A stretch of 64,000 nt of DNA from Odobenus rosmarus divergens (lineage: Eukaryota > Chordata > Mammalia > Carnivora > Odobenidae), in assembly GCF_000321225.1 (NCBI RefSeq), contig NW_004450276.1, positions 5,765,543 to 5,829,542 of the forward strand, read 5' to 3'. Shown here one piece after another: positions 21,179-32,995 of the stretch (within the stretch, counting starts at the first letter, position 1; every line of letters begins with the position of its first letter). The position numbers and the translations under genes are program-made. The notes under the pieces were generated by a model. That model searched no databases, was not told the origin of the DNA, and saw only the letters and a list, made by a program, of their open reading frames with translations.

Positions 21179-21184
21179 TAGATA

Positions 21185-21395
21185 TATACCTGATAAGGTT
21201 CTGGTATCCAACATACATAAAGAACTCTTACTCAACAATAAAAAAGGCAAATAACCCTTAATTAGGCAAGTGGGCAAAATATCTTAATAGACATTTTTCC
21301 AAAGAAGATATACAAATGGCCAGTAAGCATATGAAAATATACTCAATATGATTAGCTACCAGAGAAATGTAAATCAAAACCACAATGGGTGGGTC
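21185..21395 (+). mobile_element. Old L1 ORF2 fragment, plus strand
   Basis: CCTGATAAGGTTCTGGTATCC, TAGACATTTTTCCAAAGAAG and GTAAATCAAAACCACAATGG are late L1 ORF2 wording on the plus strand. It abuts the minus-strand fragment at 20510-21178. Confidence 0.85.
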
Positions 21396-21479
21396 TAGTA
21401 TTAGGTAAGTAAGATTTTGAGACCTGAGGCTCAAGAATTCAGGGATTATATCATACAAGGCTTTGATGGCCTTCTTAGT

Positions 21480-21610
21480 GTCAGGTACATAATAAGCATC
21501 TATAAGTGCTTCACATGTATTAAATCATTTAATACTCAACAATCTATGAGAGTATCACAGAGCATTGAGATATTATATAACTTGTTTAAGAGCTTACAAA
21601 TTTGATCCAC
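21480..21610 (+). mobile_element. MIR SINE fragment, plus strand
   Basis: AGTGCTTCACATGTATTAAATCATTTAATACTC and ATAACTTGTTTAAGAGCTTAC follow MIR wording (CTTTACATGTATTATCTCATTTAA ... AACTTGCCCAAGGTCAC). Confidence 0.55.
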
Positions 21611-21629
21611 TATTAAAAATCCACCAATG

Positions 21630-21990
21630 TTCCCCATTTCCTATAGGAAAAAAAAGTCAGGTTCCTATGCATGACATCCAAAGACTTGGTATCTGGTTCT
21701 TGCCTATCTCTCCAGTTTTATTGCATCTTAATCACTGCCTCATACTTTATGCCTCAGATATCCAGAACTACTGGCTGAACAGTCAGGCTGTTACTCTGTG
21801 ACATTTGAATATTTTGAATATTTTTGAATATTTTCCTTCTGCCCAGAATGCCTACTCTGCATGGTCTACCTAACTAACTCCTCCTCTATTAAGAATAAGT
21901 TTCCTGGGAGAGGCCCACCCAGTCTGTCCTCACTGGAAAACCTCTTAAGCACTCCTGATTCTCAAGCCTTCAGACTTGGACTGGAATCTA
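21630..21990 (+). mobile_element. L2 LINE fragment, plus strand
   Basis: The order CCTATCTCTCCAG, TTCTGCCCAGAATGCCTACTCTGC and CTAACTCCTCCTC resembles the L2 3' region (TGCCTGGAATGCTCT...). It is diverged and non-coding. Confidence 0.45.
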
Positions 21991-22159
21991 TACCATCACT
22001 CTCTGGTCCTCCTCACCACAGACAGCCCTCAAACTACACTACAGGCCTTTCTGGATATCTAGCTTGCAGTCAGCAGATAATGGGACTTCTCAGCCTCCAA
22101 AGTCACTTGCAAGCTCTGGATTAAAAATCAGCATATATAAAACTGAACAGGATTTTACT

Positions 22160-25100
22160 GGCTCTGGAGCTCAGGAAGATGGGAGAATAGAAGAAACCTG
22201 AGCTCACCTCCTCCCACAGACACATCAGGGCTGCACTCAATATAGTGCAACTCACTCTGAAAATGATATGAAGACTAGCAGAACAGCTCTCCCACAGCTG
22301 AAGATATAAAGAAAAAGCCACATCAAGAAGGGTAGGAGGGGCAGAGACCTAAAGACATTTATAGACTTAAAGTGAAGGGATGAAAAAACACATACCATGC
22401 AAATGTGAGTGGAAAAAAAAGCTGGGGTAGCAATATTTATATCAGACAAAATAGACTTTAAAACAAAGACTGTAATAAGAGACAAAGAAAGGCATTACAT
22501 AATAATAAAGGATCAATCCAACAAGAGGATAAAACAACTGTAAATCTGTGCTAGGAGCACACCATAGGAGCACAAATGGAAGCATAAATATACACATCAA
22601 ATATGAACAGACATAAAGGGAGAAACTGACAGTAATACAGTAATAGTAGAGGACTTTAACACCCTCTTTACATTAATGGATAGATCATCCAGACAGAAAA
22701 CCAATAAGGAAACAGTGGCTTTGAATGACAAATTAGACTAGATGGTCTTAATAGATATATACAGGACAGTCCATCCAAAAACAGAATACACATTCTTTTC
22801 AAGTGCGTATGAAATATTCTCCAGGACAAATCACATGGTAGGCCAAAAATAAGTCCTAATAAATTTAAGAAGATTGAAATCATCATTTTTGTCTAAACAC
22901 AACAGTATGAAACTAGAAATCAATTACAAGAAAAAAAGGGGGGGAACACAAAACATGTGAAGGCTAAACAACATGTCACTAAACAACCAATGGGTCGAGG
23001 AAGAAATTAAAGAAGAAATCGAAGAATACTCTGAGACAAATGAAAATGGGAACACAATGGTTCAAAATCTTTGGGACACAGCAAAAGCAGTTTAAAAGGG
23101 AAGTTCATAGCGATACCTTCCTACTCAAGAAAGAAGAAACATCTCAAAACAATCTAGCCTTACAAACCTAAAGGAACTAGAAAAGGAAGAACAAATGAAG
23201 CTGAAAGTTAGTAGAAGGAGAAAATAATAAAGAGTAGAAATAAATGAAATAGAAACTAACCAGAAAAGATGAATAAAACTAAGCTATTGTTTCAAAAGAT
23301 AAACAAAACTGATAAACTTTTAGCTAACTCATTAAGTAAAAGTGGACTCAAATGAAACCAGAAATGAAGGAGAGTAAGTTATAACTGCAACCATAGAAAT
23401 ATAAAGAATTATAAGCGACTATAAAAAATTATATGCCAACCAAATTGAACAACCTAAGAAATGGATAAATTCCTAGAAACATGCAATCTTCTAAAACTGA
23501 ATCAGGAATAAATAGAAAATTTGAACAGATCAGTTACTAGTAATGAAGGTGAGTTGGTAATCAAAACCCCCAACAAACAAAAGTCCATGACCGGATGGCT
23601 CTACTGGTGAATTTTACCAAATATTTAAAGAAAATTAAGACCTATTCTTCTCAAACTAGTACAAATATTTGAAGGGGAAGGAATGCTTTCACATTCATTC
23701 TATGAAGCCATCATTACCCTGATACCAAAACCAGATAAAGACACTACAAAAAAAGAAAATTACAGTTTAATATCCCTCATAAACACAGATGCAAAAATCC
23801 TCAACAAAATATTAGCAAACGTAAACCAGCAATGCATTAAAAAGGATCATTCACCACAATCAAGTGGAATTTATTCCAGGGATATAGGATGGTTCAACAT
23901 ATGCAAATCAATGTGATATACCATATTAACAAAATGAATGATAAAATCATATGATCATCTCAGTAGATGAAGAAAAAGCAGTTGACAAAATTCAACATTC
24001 ATTCGTGATAACTCTCAACCAAGTGGGTTTAGAGGCAACATATCTCAACATAATAAAATCCATATATAACAAACCCACAGGTAAAAACATACTCAAAGGT
24101 AAAGCTGAGGACTTTTCCGCTAAGATCAGAAACAGGACAAGGATGTCCATTCTCACCACTTTTATTCAGTGTAGTACTGGAAGTCCTAGCTGCAGCAATC
24201 AGACAAGAAAAAGAAATAAAAAGCATCCACATTGGTAAGGAAGTAAAACTTTCACTATTTGCAGATGACATATAGAAACCCTAAACAGTCTACCAAAAAA
24301 CTACTAGAATAAGTGAATTCAGTAAAGTTGCATGATACAAAATTAATATAAAGAAATTTGTGTCATATCTACACACTAATAACAAACTACCAGAAAAAGA
24401 AAGAAATCTCATTTACAAGTGCATCAAAAAGAATAAAATACCTAGGAATAAATTTAACCAAGGAGTTGAAGACCTATATTTTGAATACTGTAAGACACTG
24501 ATGAAAGAAACCGAAGATGAAACAAATGTAAAGATATATATGTTCATACATTAGAAATTAATATTGTTAAAATAGCCATAACTACCCAAAGCATTCTACA
24601 GATTTAGTGCAATCACTATCAAAATACCAATGGTATTTTTTCATTGAACTACAACAAATAATCCTAATATCTGTAATTTGTATGGAACTGCAAAAGACCC
24701 TGAATAGCCAAAGCAGTCTTGAAAGAACAAAGCTGGAGATATCACAACCCCACATTCCAAACTATACTACGAAGCTAGAGTAATAAAAACAGTATGGTAG
24801 TGGCTCAACAAATAGATACACATATCATTAGAACAGAATAGAGCATCCAGAAATAAATCCACAATTATATGGTCAAATTAGTCTATAACAAAGGCAGCAA
24901 GAATATACAATGGGGAAATAATTTTGGGAAAACTGCACAGCTGCATTCAAAAGAATGAAACTAGACCACTTTCTTACACCATACACAAAATTAAATTCAA
25001 AATGGACTAATGACCTAAGTATGAGACTTAAATAATAAAACTCCTAGAATAAAATACAGGCATTCATCTATTAGACATTGGCTATAGCAACATTTTTCTA

Positions 25101-25552
25101 GACATATCTCCTCAGGCAAGGGAAACAAAATAAAAAAATAAACTATTGGGACTATATCAAAATAAAAAAAATTTTTGCACAGCAAAGGAACAACAAAACA
25201 AGGCAACCTACTGAGTGGAAGAAGATATTTGCAAATTATATATCTGATAAGGGGTTAATATCCAAAACATATAAAGAACTTATACAACTCAGCATAAAAA
25301 GACCCTAATAATCCAATTAAAAATAGGCAAAGGGCCTGAATAGACATTTTTCCAAGGAAGATACACAGATGGCTGACACATGAAAAGATACTCAACATCA
25401 CTCATCATCAGGGAAATGTAAATCAAAACTACAATTAGATATCACCTTCTACCTGTCAGAAGGGCTAGAATCAAAAAGACAAATGAAAAGTGTTGGCAAG
25501 GATGTGGAGAAAAATGACCTATTATGCACTGCTGTTGGAAATGCTGTTAGTA
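22160..25552 (+). mobile_element. Old L1, plus strand, with internally deleted 5' half
   Basis: The first part (22160-22340) resembles an old L1 5' UTR start (GAAGATGGGAGAATAG and CTGAGCTCACCTCCTCCCAC). At about 22345 it jumps to ORF2 wording (AGACTTAAAGTGAAGGGATG), so most of the 5' UTR and all of ORF1 are absent. ORF2 is then readable in broken pieces. Endonuclease-domain remnants lie at 22400-22900. RT pieces lie at 23683-23916 ([20 protein letters not shown]) and 23951-24238 ([20 protein letters not shown]), followed by a [14 protein letters not shown] block on a shifted frame. ORF2 C-terminal wording reaches 25552, before the 3' UTR. Many stops and shifts are present. Confidence 0.85.
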
Positions 25553-25675
25553 TTCACATCTAACAATATTAAGTCTTTCCTCCATGAACATGAGATGCCT
25601 TTCCACTTATTCATGTCTTCTTAATTTCTTTCAGCAATGTTATATAGTTCTCAGTGTACCTCATTCATTTTTATA
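25553..25675 (-). mobile_element. Short old L1 fragment, minus strand
   Basis: TAACAATATTAAGTCTTTCC, CATGAACATGAGATGCC and AGCAATGTTATATAGTTC are reverse-complement L1 ORF2 wording. It abuts the plus-strand L1, so it may be an inversion or a separate piece. Confidence 0.7.
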
Positions 25676-25767
25676 ATGAAGATCAAAGCTAGTTGTCTAG
25701 TCAGTACCACTTACTTACTAGAGATCACAGTCTCCTCCCTACCCCCATGTCTGCCTTGAGGTTATAT

Positions 25768-25934
25768 ACAACTTTATTTTTATTTAGAGAGGGAGAGAGG
25801 GGCAGAGGGAGAAGGAGAGAATCTTAAGTAGGCTCCATGCCAACACAGGGCTCGATCTTACAACCCTGAGATCATGACCTGAGCTGAAATCAAGAGTTGG
25901 AACAATTAACTGACTGAGCCACCCAGGCACCCCT
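25768..25934 (-). mobile_element. Carnivore SINE, minus strand
   Basis: TTTATTTTTATTTAGAGAGG, TTAAGTAGGCTCCATGCC, GATCATGACCTGAGCTGAAA, TGAGCCACCCAGGCACCCC. The duplication (T/G)(G/T)CTTGAGGTTATATA lies just before and after (about 25752-25767 and 25935-25950). It is an older subtype. Confidence 0.9.
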
Positions 25935-26029
25935 GTCTTGAGGTTATATAAATTTTATCATGCTATAAACTTTCTACATTTGACATTGATTCCACATTGA
26001 TAACTGAGTTTAAGATTTACCCATATCTA

Positions 26030-26063
26030 TCAATCTATTATCTATCTATCTATCTATCTATCG
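26030..26063. repeat. (TCTA)n microsatellite
   Basis: About seven TCTA/ATCT units with one imperfection at the left. Confidence 0.95.
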
Positions 26064-26094
26064 TTGTAGTTCATTACTTTTAACTAGTTCATTG

Positions 26095-26502
26095 TGTATT
26101 AGTTCCCTGGGCTCCCATAAAATATTACCACAAACTGGGTAGCTCACACGATATGAGGAGACGAGAAGTCCAAAATCAAGGTGTTGTCAAGGTAGATTCC
26201 TTTTGGAAGCTCTGAAGGAGAATCTATTCCATGCCTCTCTCCTAGCTTCTGGTGGCTGCCAGCAATCTTTGGTGTTCCTTGGCTTATAGCTGCATCACTT
26301 CAATCTCTGCTGTGTCACCAGCTGTTCCCTGGGTGTTTCTGTGAGTTTTCTGTTTTTATAATGATACTTATAGTTGGATTTAGGGCCCATCTGGATCCAG
26401 TATGACCATATCTTAACTAAGACCCTGGTTCAAATAAGATCATATCCTGAACTTCTGAATGGATATGAATTTTTGGAGGGCACAGTTCTACCCATTACAC
26501 AT
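26095..26502 (+). mobile_element. MLT1-type LTR (ERVL-MaLR), plus strand
   Basis: GTGTATTAGTTCCCTGGGCTCC, AATATTACCACAAACTGGG, TCTAGCTTCTGG-like GCTTCTGGTGGCTGCCAGC, GTTCCTTGGCTTATAGCTGC, GATTTAGGGCCCATCTGG and the end GGCACAGTTCTACCCATTAC follow the MLT1 consensus end to end. Confidence 0.9.
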
Positions 26503-27012
26503 TGTATGACTGTAATATATAATTTATCCATTCATTTTCCTTACTGATAGACATTTAGGCTATTTCCAATTTTTACTATTAGAATGCTGTAATAGGGCGC
26601 CTAGGTGGCTCAGTTGGTTAAGTGTCTGACTTTGGCTCAGGTCATGATCCCAGGGCCCTGGGATTGAGCCCCGCATCGGGCTCCCTGCTCAGCAGGGAGT
26701 CTGCTTCTCCCTCTGCCTCTGCCCGTCCCCCTTGTTGCCCTGTTGTGCTCTCTCTCTCAAATAATAAAATCTTAAAAAAGAGAATGCTGTAATAAACATC
26801 TTTTAGATGACTCTTTACCTATATGTGTATTTCTCTAGTGCAGATATCTAGATCTGGAATTTCTGATCTCTATTAATAGGAAATGGGTAATTTCAACTTT
26901 ACAATTAACTATCGCCATATGGTTCCCCAAAGGGATTGTATTAATTTACTTACTCACTGATAGCAATGGAGAGTTCCTGTTTTCCTCCACATACTTGCCA
27001 ACATCTCATTTT
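26503..27012 (-). mobile_element. Old L1/HAL1-like fragment, minus strand, split by a SINE
   Basis: TTATCCATTCATTTTCCTTAC, GGCTATTTCCAATTTTTAC and, past the SINE, TGATAGCAATGGAGAGTTCC and CCACATACTTGCCAACATC are reverse-complement old L1 wording. Confidence 0.75.
26596..26781 (+). mobile_element. Carnivore SINE, plus strand
   Basis: AGGGCGCCTAGGTGGCTCAG, GCTCAGGTCATGATCCCAGG, GCTCCCTGCTCAGCAGGGAG, CT-rich stretch and AAATAATAAAATCTTAAAAA. The duplication AGAATGCTGTAAT lies at about 26581-26593 and 26781-26793. It is close to family wording. Confidence 0.95.
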
Positions 27013-27019
27013 TAACTTT

Positions 27020-27160
27020 GCCAGGTATTTTAGTTTGTTATTGCAAAGCAAACAACTGCAAACATCAGTGTTTAAAACAACAGGCATTTATGGCACGAGT
27101 CTGTGGGACTCAGAGATGGCTGATCCAGGCTGGATTTGGCTCAGGTAACTCAGCTGGATC
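27020..27160 (+). mobile_element. Ancient LTR-like repeat (MaLR type, tentative)
   Basis: TTTTAGTTTGTTATTGCAAAGC, TTTAAAACAACAGGCATTTATGG and GGCTGGATTTGGCTCAGG resemble an ancient MaLR-like repeat beginning TTAGTTATCTATTGCTGC. Family not certain. Confidence 0.35.
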
Positions 27161-27184
27161 ACCTATATTCCATGTTCCTAGGTA

Positions 27185-27300
27185 GGTATTATAATCACAC
27201 TCATTTAACAGACCAGAAACTTAGGGCCCAAAAATAAGGTAACTTTTTTAAGGTCTCACAGCAAATGAGTAACTATTTATAAACTGGACCTCCAGATAAT
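27185..27300 (+). mobile_element. MIR SINE fragment, plus strand
   Basis: TATTATAATCACACTCATTTAACAGACCAGAAACTTAGG and AGGTCTCACAGCAAATGAG follow the MIR core (TTTTACAGATGAGGAAACTGAGG ... GGTCACACAGC). Confidence 0.75.
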
Positions 27301-27480
27301 GTTGAATGGAAGAAAATGCAAATATTCTTTTCATGTTCATGATGTTTAAGGGAATGCTTCAAATATTTCACAAGTAAGTAGACAGGATTTTGCATTTTGG
27401 CAGTTGGGTATAATGGATTACTTGTATTATTTTAAAGCAACTCTAAGACATTAGAAAACTTCTTAAAATTCAGTAACATT
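27301..27480. other. Unrecognised sequence
   Basis: Short single-copy stretch with no recognised feature. Confidence 0.4.
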
Positions 27481-27489
27481 TTTTTGAGA

Positions 27490-27668
27490 TTTTTTTTTAA
27501 ATTTGAGAGAGCTCATTGGGGAGGGAGGGGGAGAGGGAGAGAGAATCTCAAGCAGACTCCCCTCCAAGCACAGAGCCTGATGCGGGGCTCAGTCCCACAA
27601 CCCTGAGATCATGACCTGAGCTGAAATCAAGAGTCGGACGCTTAAACAAATGAGCCACCAGGTGCCCC
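27490..27668 (-). mobile_element. Carnivore SINE, minus strand
   Basis: TTTTTTTTTAAATTTGAGAG, TCTCAAGCAGACTCCCCTCC, GATCATGACCTGAGCTGAAA, GAGCCACCAGGTGCCCC. It is flanked by TTTTTTGAGATTTTT-like sequence on the left and TTTCTGAGATTTTT on the right, a probable target duplication. Confidence 0.9.
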
Positions 27669-27679
27669 ATTTCTGAGAT

Positions 27680-29340
27680 TTTTCTATCTATATTCATTTG
27701 CAACACGGACCTCTACTTTTCCTTTTTCATAATACATATTTAATTTAATTTTGAAATTAAGATTTATGTTAGCCTCACAAAAAAACTTGGGGAGTTTTTC
27801 CTTGAATATTAGAATAATTTATATTAGATAGAGGATATCCAGTCTTTGAAGGTGTGGTAATTGTGTATTTTTTTTGTCATATGTAAATTTGGGTTCTGTT
27901 AGATGCATAAAGATTATTAGGCTCATGATTCTTATTTTTTCTAACCTTTTACTTTCAATCTTTCAGGGACATTGTGCTTTAGATGTCTCTGTTATAAATA
28001 ACGTGGCTGCATTTTGTATTAGTTTTTCAATTTGAAAAGTCTACATTCATTTACTGTGATTACTGAAAATACTAGGACTTTATCTTACTTTATGCTTTTA
28101 ATTACCATGTGTTTCTTTTTGTTGTTTCTCTTTCCCTTCTATTGATCAAGTTTTCTTAGTCTCTTTTCCTCCATTTTGTGGGCTTAAAAGTTGTATATTC
28201 TAGTTTACCCCTATATTTTAAAAATAATCGACGAAGTCTACAGTTACAGTTTTTCTTTTTCCCCACTCAATACGAGGATCCTACAATGTTTCTGATTTCC
28301 TTCTTCAGTTTTTTAAGTACTTCTGTCATGTATTTTAGTTCCAGCTTGTTCTTAATTAGTCATCCAAATTAGTCATCATTATTACAATAGTTTCTTTTAC
28401 AGCCAACACTTAAGATTTATCAACATGTTTATTTATTTATTTATTTTTGGTCACAACTTTGTCTTGCTGCCCTCTCCTTTTTCCTATGTTCATTTTTCTT
28501 CTAGCTGAAGCATATCCTTTAATAGCCTTTATAGTAAGGGTTGGGGAATGGCAAGCTGTTAAGTCTTAATTTTCTGAAAATATCTTTATTCTTATTCTCA
28601 ACTAATATTTTAGTTAGGCATAAAATGCTAAGATGACAATTTTTTTCTCTCAGCACTTTGAAGGTATTTTTCTGCTTTTTCTGATACCTTTTGCTGTAGA
28701 TGAGATGGCAATTGTTCCTATAGCTGGTGTTCCTTAGTTTTCTCTCCATAATTAGTTTTAACATGTTTTATTTACTTTAATGTTTAGTAGTTTCTCCATG
28801 GTTTGCTTAGATATGGATTGTTTTTTATTTCTCCCGTCCAGGACATTGTGCATTTCTTAAATATCAGGGCTGTCTCTTTTGTAAATTCTGAAAAATCCCA
28901 GCCATTATTTTACTGAGTATTACATCTCCCATTCTCTCCTAAAACTGTCATTAAATAGATCTATACTTTCCCATTCTACCTTCCATATCTCCCAATTATT
29001 CTTGTATTTTCCCATCCTTCTCTCTTTGTTCTACATTCTGTGTGATTTGACCAGATCATCTAATTTACCAATTCTCATCTCAGCAGTTTAATCCAACCAT
29101 TAAAAACAAACAAAAATACAATAAACATTTCATTTCTAGACATTCTCTTGTTTTTTTTCTTATCCTGTTATTTCTGTCATGTTCTTTCATTATGGTTTTA
29201 TTCCTTTTTTTAATCTCTTAAAATTACTTATTTTAATATAAGTAGTTTTATGGTCTCTTTCAAGTTGGTTCTCTTCTGTTTATGGAATTAAAATTTTCTT
29301 CTTTGTTGGATCTGTTGATTACCCTCAAAATTTATATTTT
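27680..29340 (-). mobile_element. Very old L1-like sequence, minus strand
   Basis: TTTCTTTTTGTTGTTTCTCTTTC-type T-rich wording, TATTTTAGTTAGGCATAAAATGC, TTGTGCATTTCTTAAATATCAGG, and AGATCATCTAATTTACCAATTCTC resemble old L1ME/HAL1 reverse-complement sequence. Divergence is high, and boundaries are approximate. Confidence 0.5.
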
Positions 29341-30130
29341 TATTGTGAGCACATCCTTACCCCCCCCTTTTTTTTTTAATTCCCTCAACAGGAGTTTCAA
29401 AAGCCCTAAGTTACATGGTAGAGAACATTTTAAAATTAGCTTTTGTCAGGGTCCTAGAGTTTTTAATAGCTTTGGACCACTGAATTTTGCTCATTCTCCT
29501 TTCACAAGGGACTAGCCATTTGAGACCAGGCTCTATGCAAGAGGCTCAATTCCAATTCTGTGGACCCAAATGCACAACTTCTGCCTCAAGTAGGTATTAA
29601 AACCGTAGGCACCGAGGCTTATACTCTGTGGTATCAGTTCTACTTATGACTATGGTTTTGAACTGTTGTTATTGGCACTAAAACAGAACTGGATTTCCCT
29701 TTTATTCTCTTATTAATCAAGGCTATAATTACATTTTTTTTGTTCTTAATACTTCATTTTATATTGAAGGGCAGGGTTCATTCATATCATCAGTCTTTCA
29801 TGTTCCTAGAGGAGTGTTCTCAAGGACTAGTGTACAATGACTCTTATGTTTGTAACATAATATTTACTTTATTTGTATATGTTATATATAATAATATAGC
29901 ATTTATTATATATATACATATATATAATATGTATAGGTACCATAGTTAATCTATGATTTCTAGGTGCTATGAGGGAATCTAGAATTGACTTATGATACAA
30001 GGACTAGAAAATAATTTGAAGTAGAACAGCCAATGACAGGAAACAAAACAAATCAATAAATGTCTAAGAGAAAGGAATAAAATAACATACATAAGGCATA
30101 AGTGTATATAAGCCTAAATACTCATGACCC
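29341..30130. other. Unrecognised AT-rich sequence with a TA-rich run
   Basis: No family recognised. A (TA)n-like run lies at about 29875-29938 (TATATATATACATATATATAA). Confidence 0.4.
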
Positions 30131-31110
30131 CACAACCTAGATTTCATAAATGTGGCCAAGAATTTGTCACATTTGTTTTACCTCTCTGCAACATTCCACT
30201 GTCTCACTTCCTATTTTAATCCTTCTGGTTCTTTTTACTTTGGGAATATTCCTTTGATAGTTCTGATTCCATCTGTCCCCTAGATGTTTATCCTCTACGT
30301 GCCTCCCTGGTGTTAGCTATCCAATGTATGCCAAGGTCTCTAATAGTTACATCTCTAATTCTGATCTCTTAAATTCTACATTACTGTCTGCTGGATGTTT
30401 CCTTCTACTGGCATCATAAATTTGGCATATTTCTCAAACTGATTATATCTCCTTTCTCTATCTATAATCTCCTAACTGTGCTCCCTTGTCTTTAGTCAAT
30501 GGTACCTGCCTCTTTTAATCACCTGGTAGCCAATCAGTTGGCAAATGTTGAAAATTCAAGAAGACTCATACAATCTCTCCTCTGGTCTCTACTTCCCCTG
30601 CTAGGTACCTAATTCAGGGCTTCATCATTTCTTAGACTATTGCAATAAGTTTCTAACTGGTCCTTCCCTTCCCTTTGGCCTTAAACATTATTGTAGTCAA
30701 ACATTTCTAAGATACAGACTTAATAATATCACTCTACAACCTATAAAATATGATTTAAACACCTTAATTTCACATTCAAGACCTACAATTTGGCTGCAAC
30801 CTACTTTTATAAACTTATTTCCTTTTACCATTTTAAGTATCCTTTGTCCCAGCTAAACTACATTACTCGCAGTTCCTGGTAATATGCTCTGACTAGTCTG
30901 TCTCAAGAGTGCCTTATATCATGCAAATTCCTCTCTCTGGAATGTTTCTCCCCACCCCACTTCCAAATCCCTCATAAAGCTTTTTTTTTTTTTTCCTAGG
31001 TGGAAGTAATCTTGCCATCTGCTGAACTGTGAAAGTACTTTAAACCTCTCACAAAGCTCTTATAGTACACCTCAAAATGTGCTTAAGTCTCTGTCTTACC
31101 TTTTCAACTA
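30131..31110 (+). mobile_element. L2 LINE, plus strand
   Basis: The order TTCATCATTTCTTAGACTATTGCAATAAGTTTCTAACTGG, CACTCTACAACCTATAAAA, CATGCAAATTCCTCTCTCTGGAATG and CTCTTATAGTACACCTC follows the L2 3' half (GGATTACTGCAATAGCC ... GCCTGGAATGCTC). It is non-coding. The left end, before about 30560, is weaker. Confidence 0.65.
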
Positions 31111-31114
31111 AATG

Positions 31115-31365
31115 ATATAGTAGTGGTAGTGGCTAAGAGCATGGATTTTGAAGCTAGTGAAGTGGGTCTGAATTATGGCTATGTCAATTATTAGCTGACT
31201 AATCTGGAAAAAGTTAATTTCTTTTGCGTATTATGAGGAAAATAATAGCATATACCACATGGGGTTGCTGTGAGGATTAAATGAGTTATATATAAAGTAC
31301 ATAGAACGGTACCAGACACATGCTAGCCATTTAACAAATGTTAGTTAATATTAAGGACAAATTTG
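31115..31365 (+). mobile_element. MIR SINE, plus strand, near full length
   Basis: GGCTAAGAGCATGGATTTTGAAG, TGAATTATGGCTATGTCAATTATTAGCTG, GGGTTGCTGTGAGGATTAAATGAG and ATAGAACGGTACCAGACACATGC follow the MIR consensus over about 250 bp. Confidence 0.95.
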
Positions 31366-31442
31366 GGCATGTCTTACTTATCACTGTATCACCCAGTCAT
31401 ACTATTTTCCACACAGCAGGCAGTCAGCAAATTTTTTTTTTC
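31366..31442 (+). mobile_element. L2 tail, plus strand
   Basis: GCATGTCTTACTTATCACTGTATCACCCAGTCATACTATTTTCCACACAGCAGGCAG continues L2 3'-end wording after the MIR. Confidence 0.5.
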
Positions 31443-31559
31443 TTAGTTGAAAAAAATTATAACCAACAAATTGTACTAGATAATTCCAGGTACTATAACA
31501 GCCAAGTATAAGCAGTATACAAATAGTGCTAGAAGAATTCAGGTAAGAGGAGGATCACA

Positions 31560-32230
31560 GTAAGATCATTTTGTAAGACAATACTTTAGGAAAGAGTGAT
31601 TCTCCAATGCAGTAGTATTTTAAAAGATTTAATCTGAGAAAAGCCAACAGGATGAACTGATAGGGTAATAGTCCAGAAACTATTAGCAGTCATGAGATAA
31701 TGAGACTCTAGACTACGGCGATTAGCAATGAGGTGTTTTTTTTTTTTTTTTTTTTTTTAAGTAGGTTCCATGCTTAGCGTGGAGCCCCACACTGGGCTTG
31801 AACTCACGACCCTGAGGTCAAGACCTGAGCCAAAACCAAGAGTCAGATGCTTAACCCAGGCATCCCAGCAAAGAGGTATTTCAAAGAGAGGGATAAAAAC
31901 AGAGATAAAGCCAGAATAAACTCGGCTTATAAAAATAGGAAGAAGTTAGAGAAAACGGTATAAAATCCTGAGTCTGTGATGCTGGCCGACTACGGTGCAA
32001 GTACAGATTTGAGAAAGTGGGGAGGCCTAAGTTCTGTTTTAGATATGTTGAATTGAAGGTACATTGTGTGTTATGATATAATAAGGTCCTGCAGGTAGCC
32101 ATAAAAGAACGGTGAGAGGTTTTAAAGATGTAAACTGGGAAGTCCTCAGAACAGAGCTGATGGCTGAAAATATAGGTATGATGAGCTGCCAGGAGTAAAG
32201 ATGGAAGATGAGCAGAGGACTACCAAGTAC
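31560..32230 (-). mobile_element. L2 LINE fragment, minus strand, split by a SINE
   Basis: GAAACTATTAGCAGTCATGAGATAATGAG, and beyond the SINE AGTTCTGTTTTAGATATGTTGAATTGAAGG and GTCCTCAGAACAGAGCTGATGG, follow the reverse complement of L2 (AGTTCTGTTTTGGACATGTTAAGTTTGAG wording). No coding capacity. Confidence 0.6.
31738..31867 (-). mobile_element. Short carnivore SINE, minus strand
   Basis: T tract of about 22, AAGTAGGTTCCATGCTTAGC, GGGCTTGAACTCACGACCC, GATGCTTAACCCAGGCATCCC. It lacks the CT-rich middle. AGCAATGAGGTGTTT and AGCAAAGAGGTATTT flank it. Confidence 0.9.
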
Positions 32231-32369
32231 CGTTTGTGAGGAAATTCATCACTGCCTTTCTATAATTTTGAATGTCTCTAACAAAGTTATCAAAAACTGT
32301 CAAAGTATGTTCTGATCGGGGATATATGTAAACTCAGTAATTGGGAACACCCAGTAAAACCTGTCTCTC

Positions 32370-32490
32370 TAGTCAGAATGCAAAGTCCGTGAGAGCAGGG
32401 GTTGCGATGTTCACAAATGTATCCCGAGGGCTTAGTTCATGCCTTGCACATAGTAGTCAACAGATTAGAATCAGTGAATAAGAAGCACTG
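32370..32490 (+). mobile_element. L2 3' end fragment, plus strand
   Basis: AGTCAGAATGCAAAGTCCGTGAGAGCAGGGGTTG, TGTATCCCGAGGGCTTAGTTCATGCCTTGCACATAGTAG match the L2 3' end (AATGTAAGCTCCATGAGGGCAGGG ... GCCTGGCACATAGTAGG). Confidence 0.8.
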
Positions 32491-32985
32491 AAAAATGTGC
32501 TTGTGGGTGAAAAGATTTATCATAATATTCAATATAATAGCTAAGATGATGTGCAAATATTAAGGAAATTGTCAGAATCAGAGGGACAAAGTTCTCAAAA
32601 ATATATACTATTTGGAATTGAGAAAAAATATTTCACAAGTTAGAAGAAATATGTATCCTTATTGGAATCAGCTTAACGTTCTTTTTCTGTCACACACCTG
32701 CATTTATCAGTCAGATAATCCAAAAATATTAATTTAGCTTTTTCTGTAAGCTCAGTGAAGTAAGTTCTAGCTCTCTGACCTTTCTGGCAAAGAGCTTAGT
32801 TTTTTATTCAAATCAAAGAAGATATAAATGTACTATCTTTTAATAAAAATTCCAGTTTTAGTTAGTACATCTACTTACTAAGGTTTTGCTAGTGACCTCA
32901 AAATTCTGAAACTATGTTATAATTTTATCGTCACTGAACAGTTTTTCATCTGTACAGGTTCTTTCTGTAAGGAGATATGAATATT
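32491..32985. other. Unrecognised sequence
   Basis: AT-rich, no family recognised. Confidence 0.4.
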
Positions 32986-32995
32986 AAGATTTTTA

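Noticed and set aside
26030..26063. CRISPR-like array
   Set aside because: The repeated units are 4-bp microsatellites; there are no spaced 20-40 bp direct repeats anywhere in the window.
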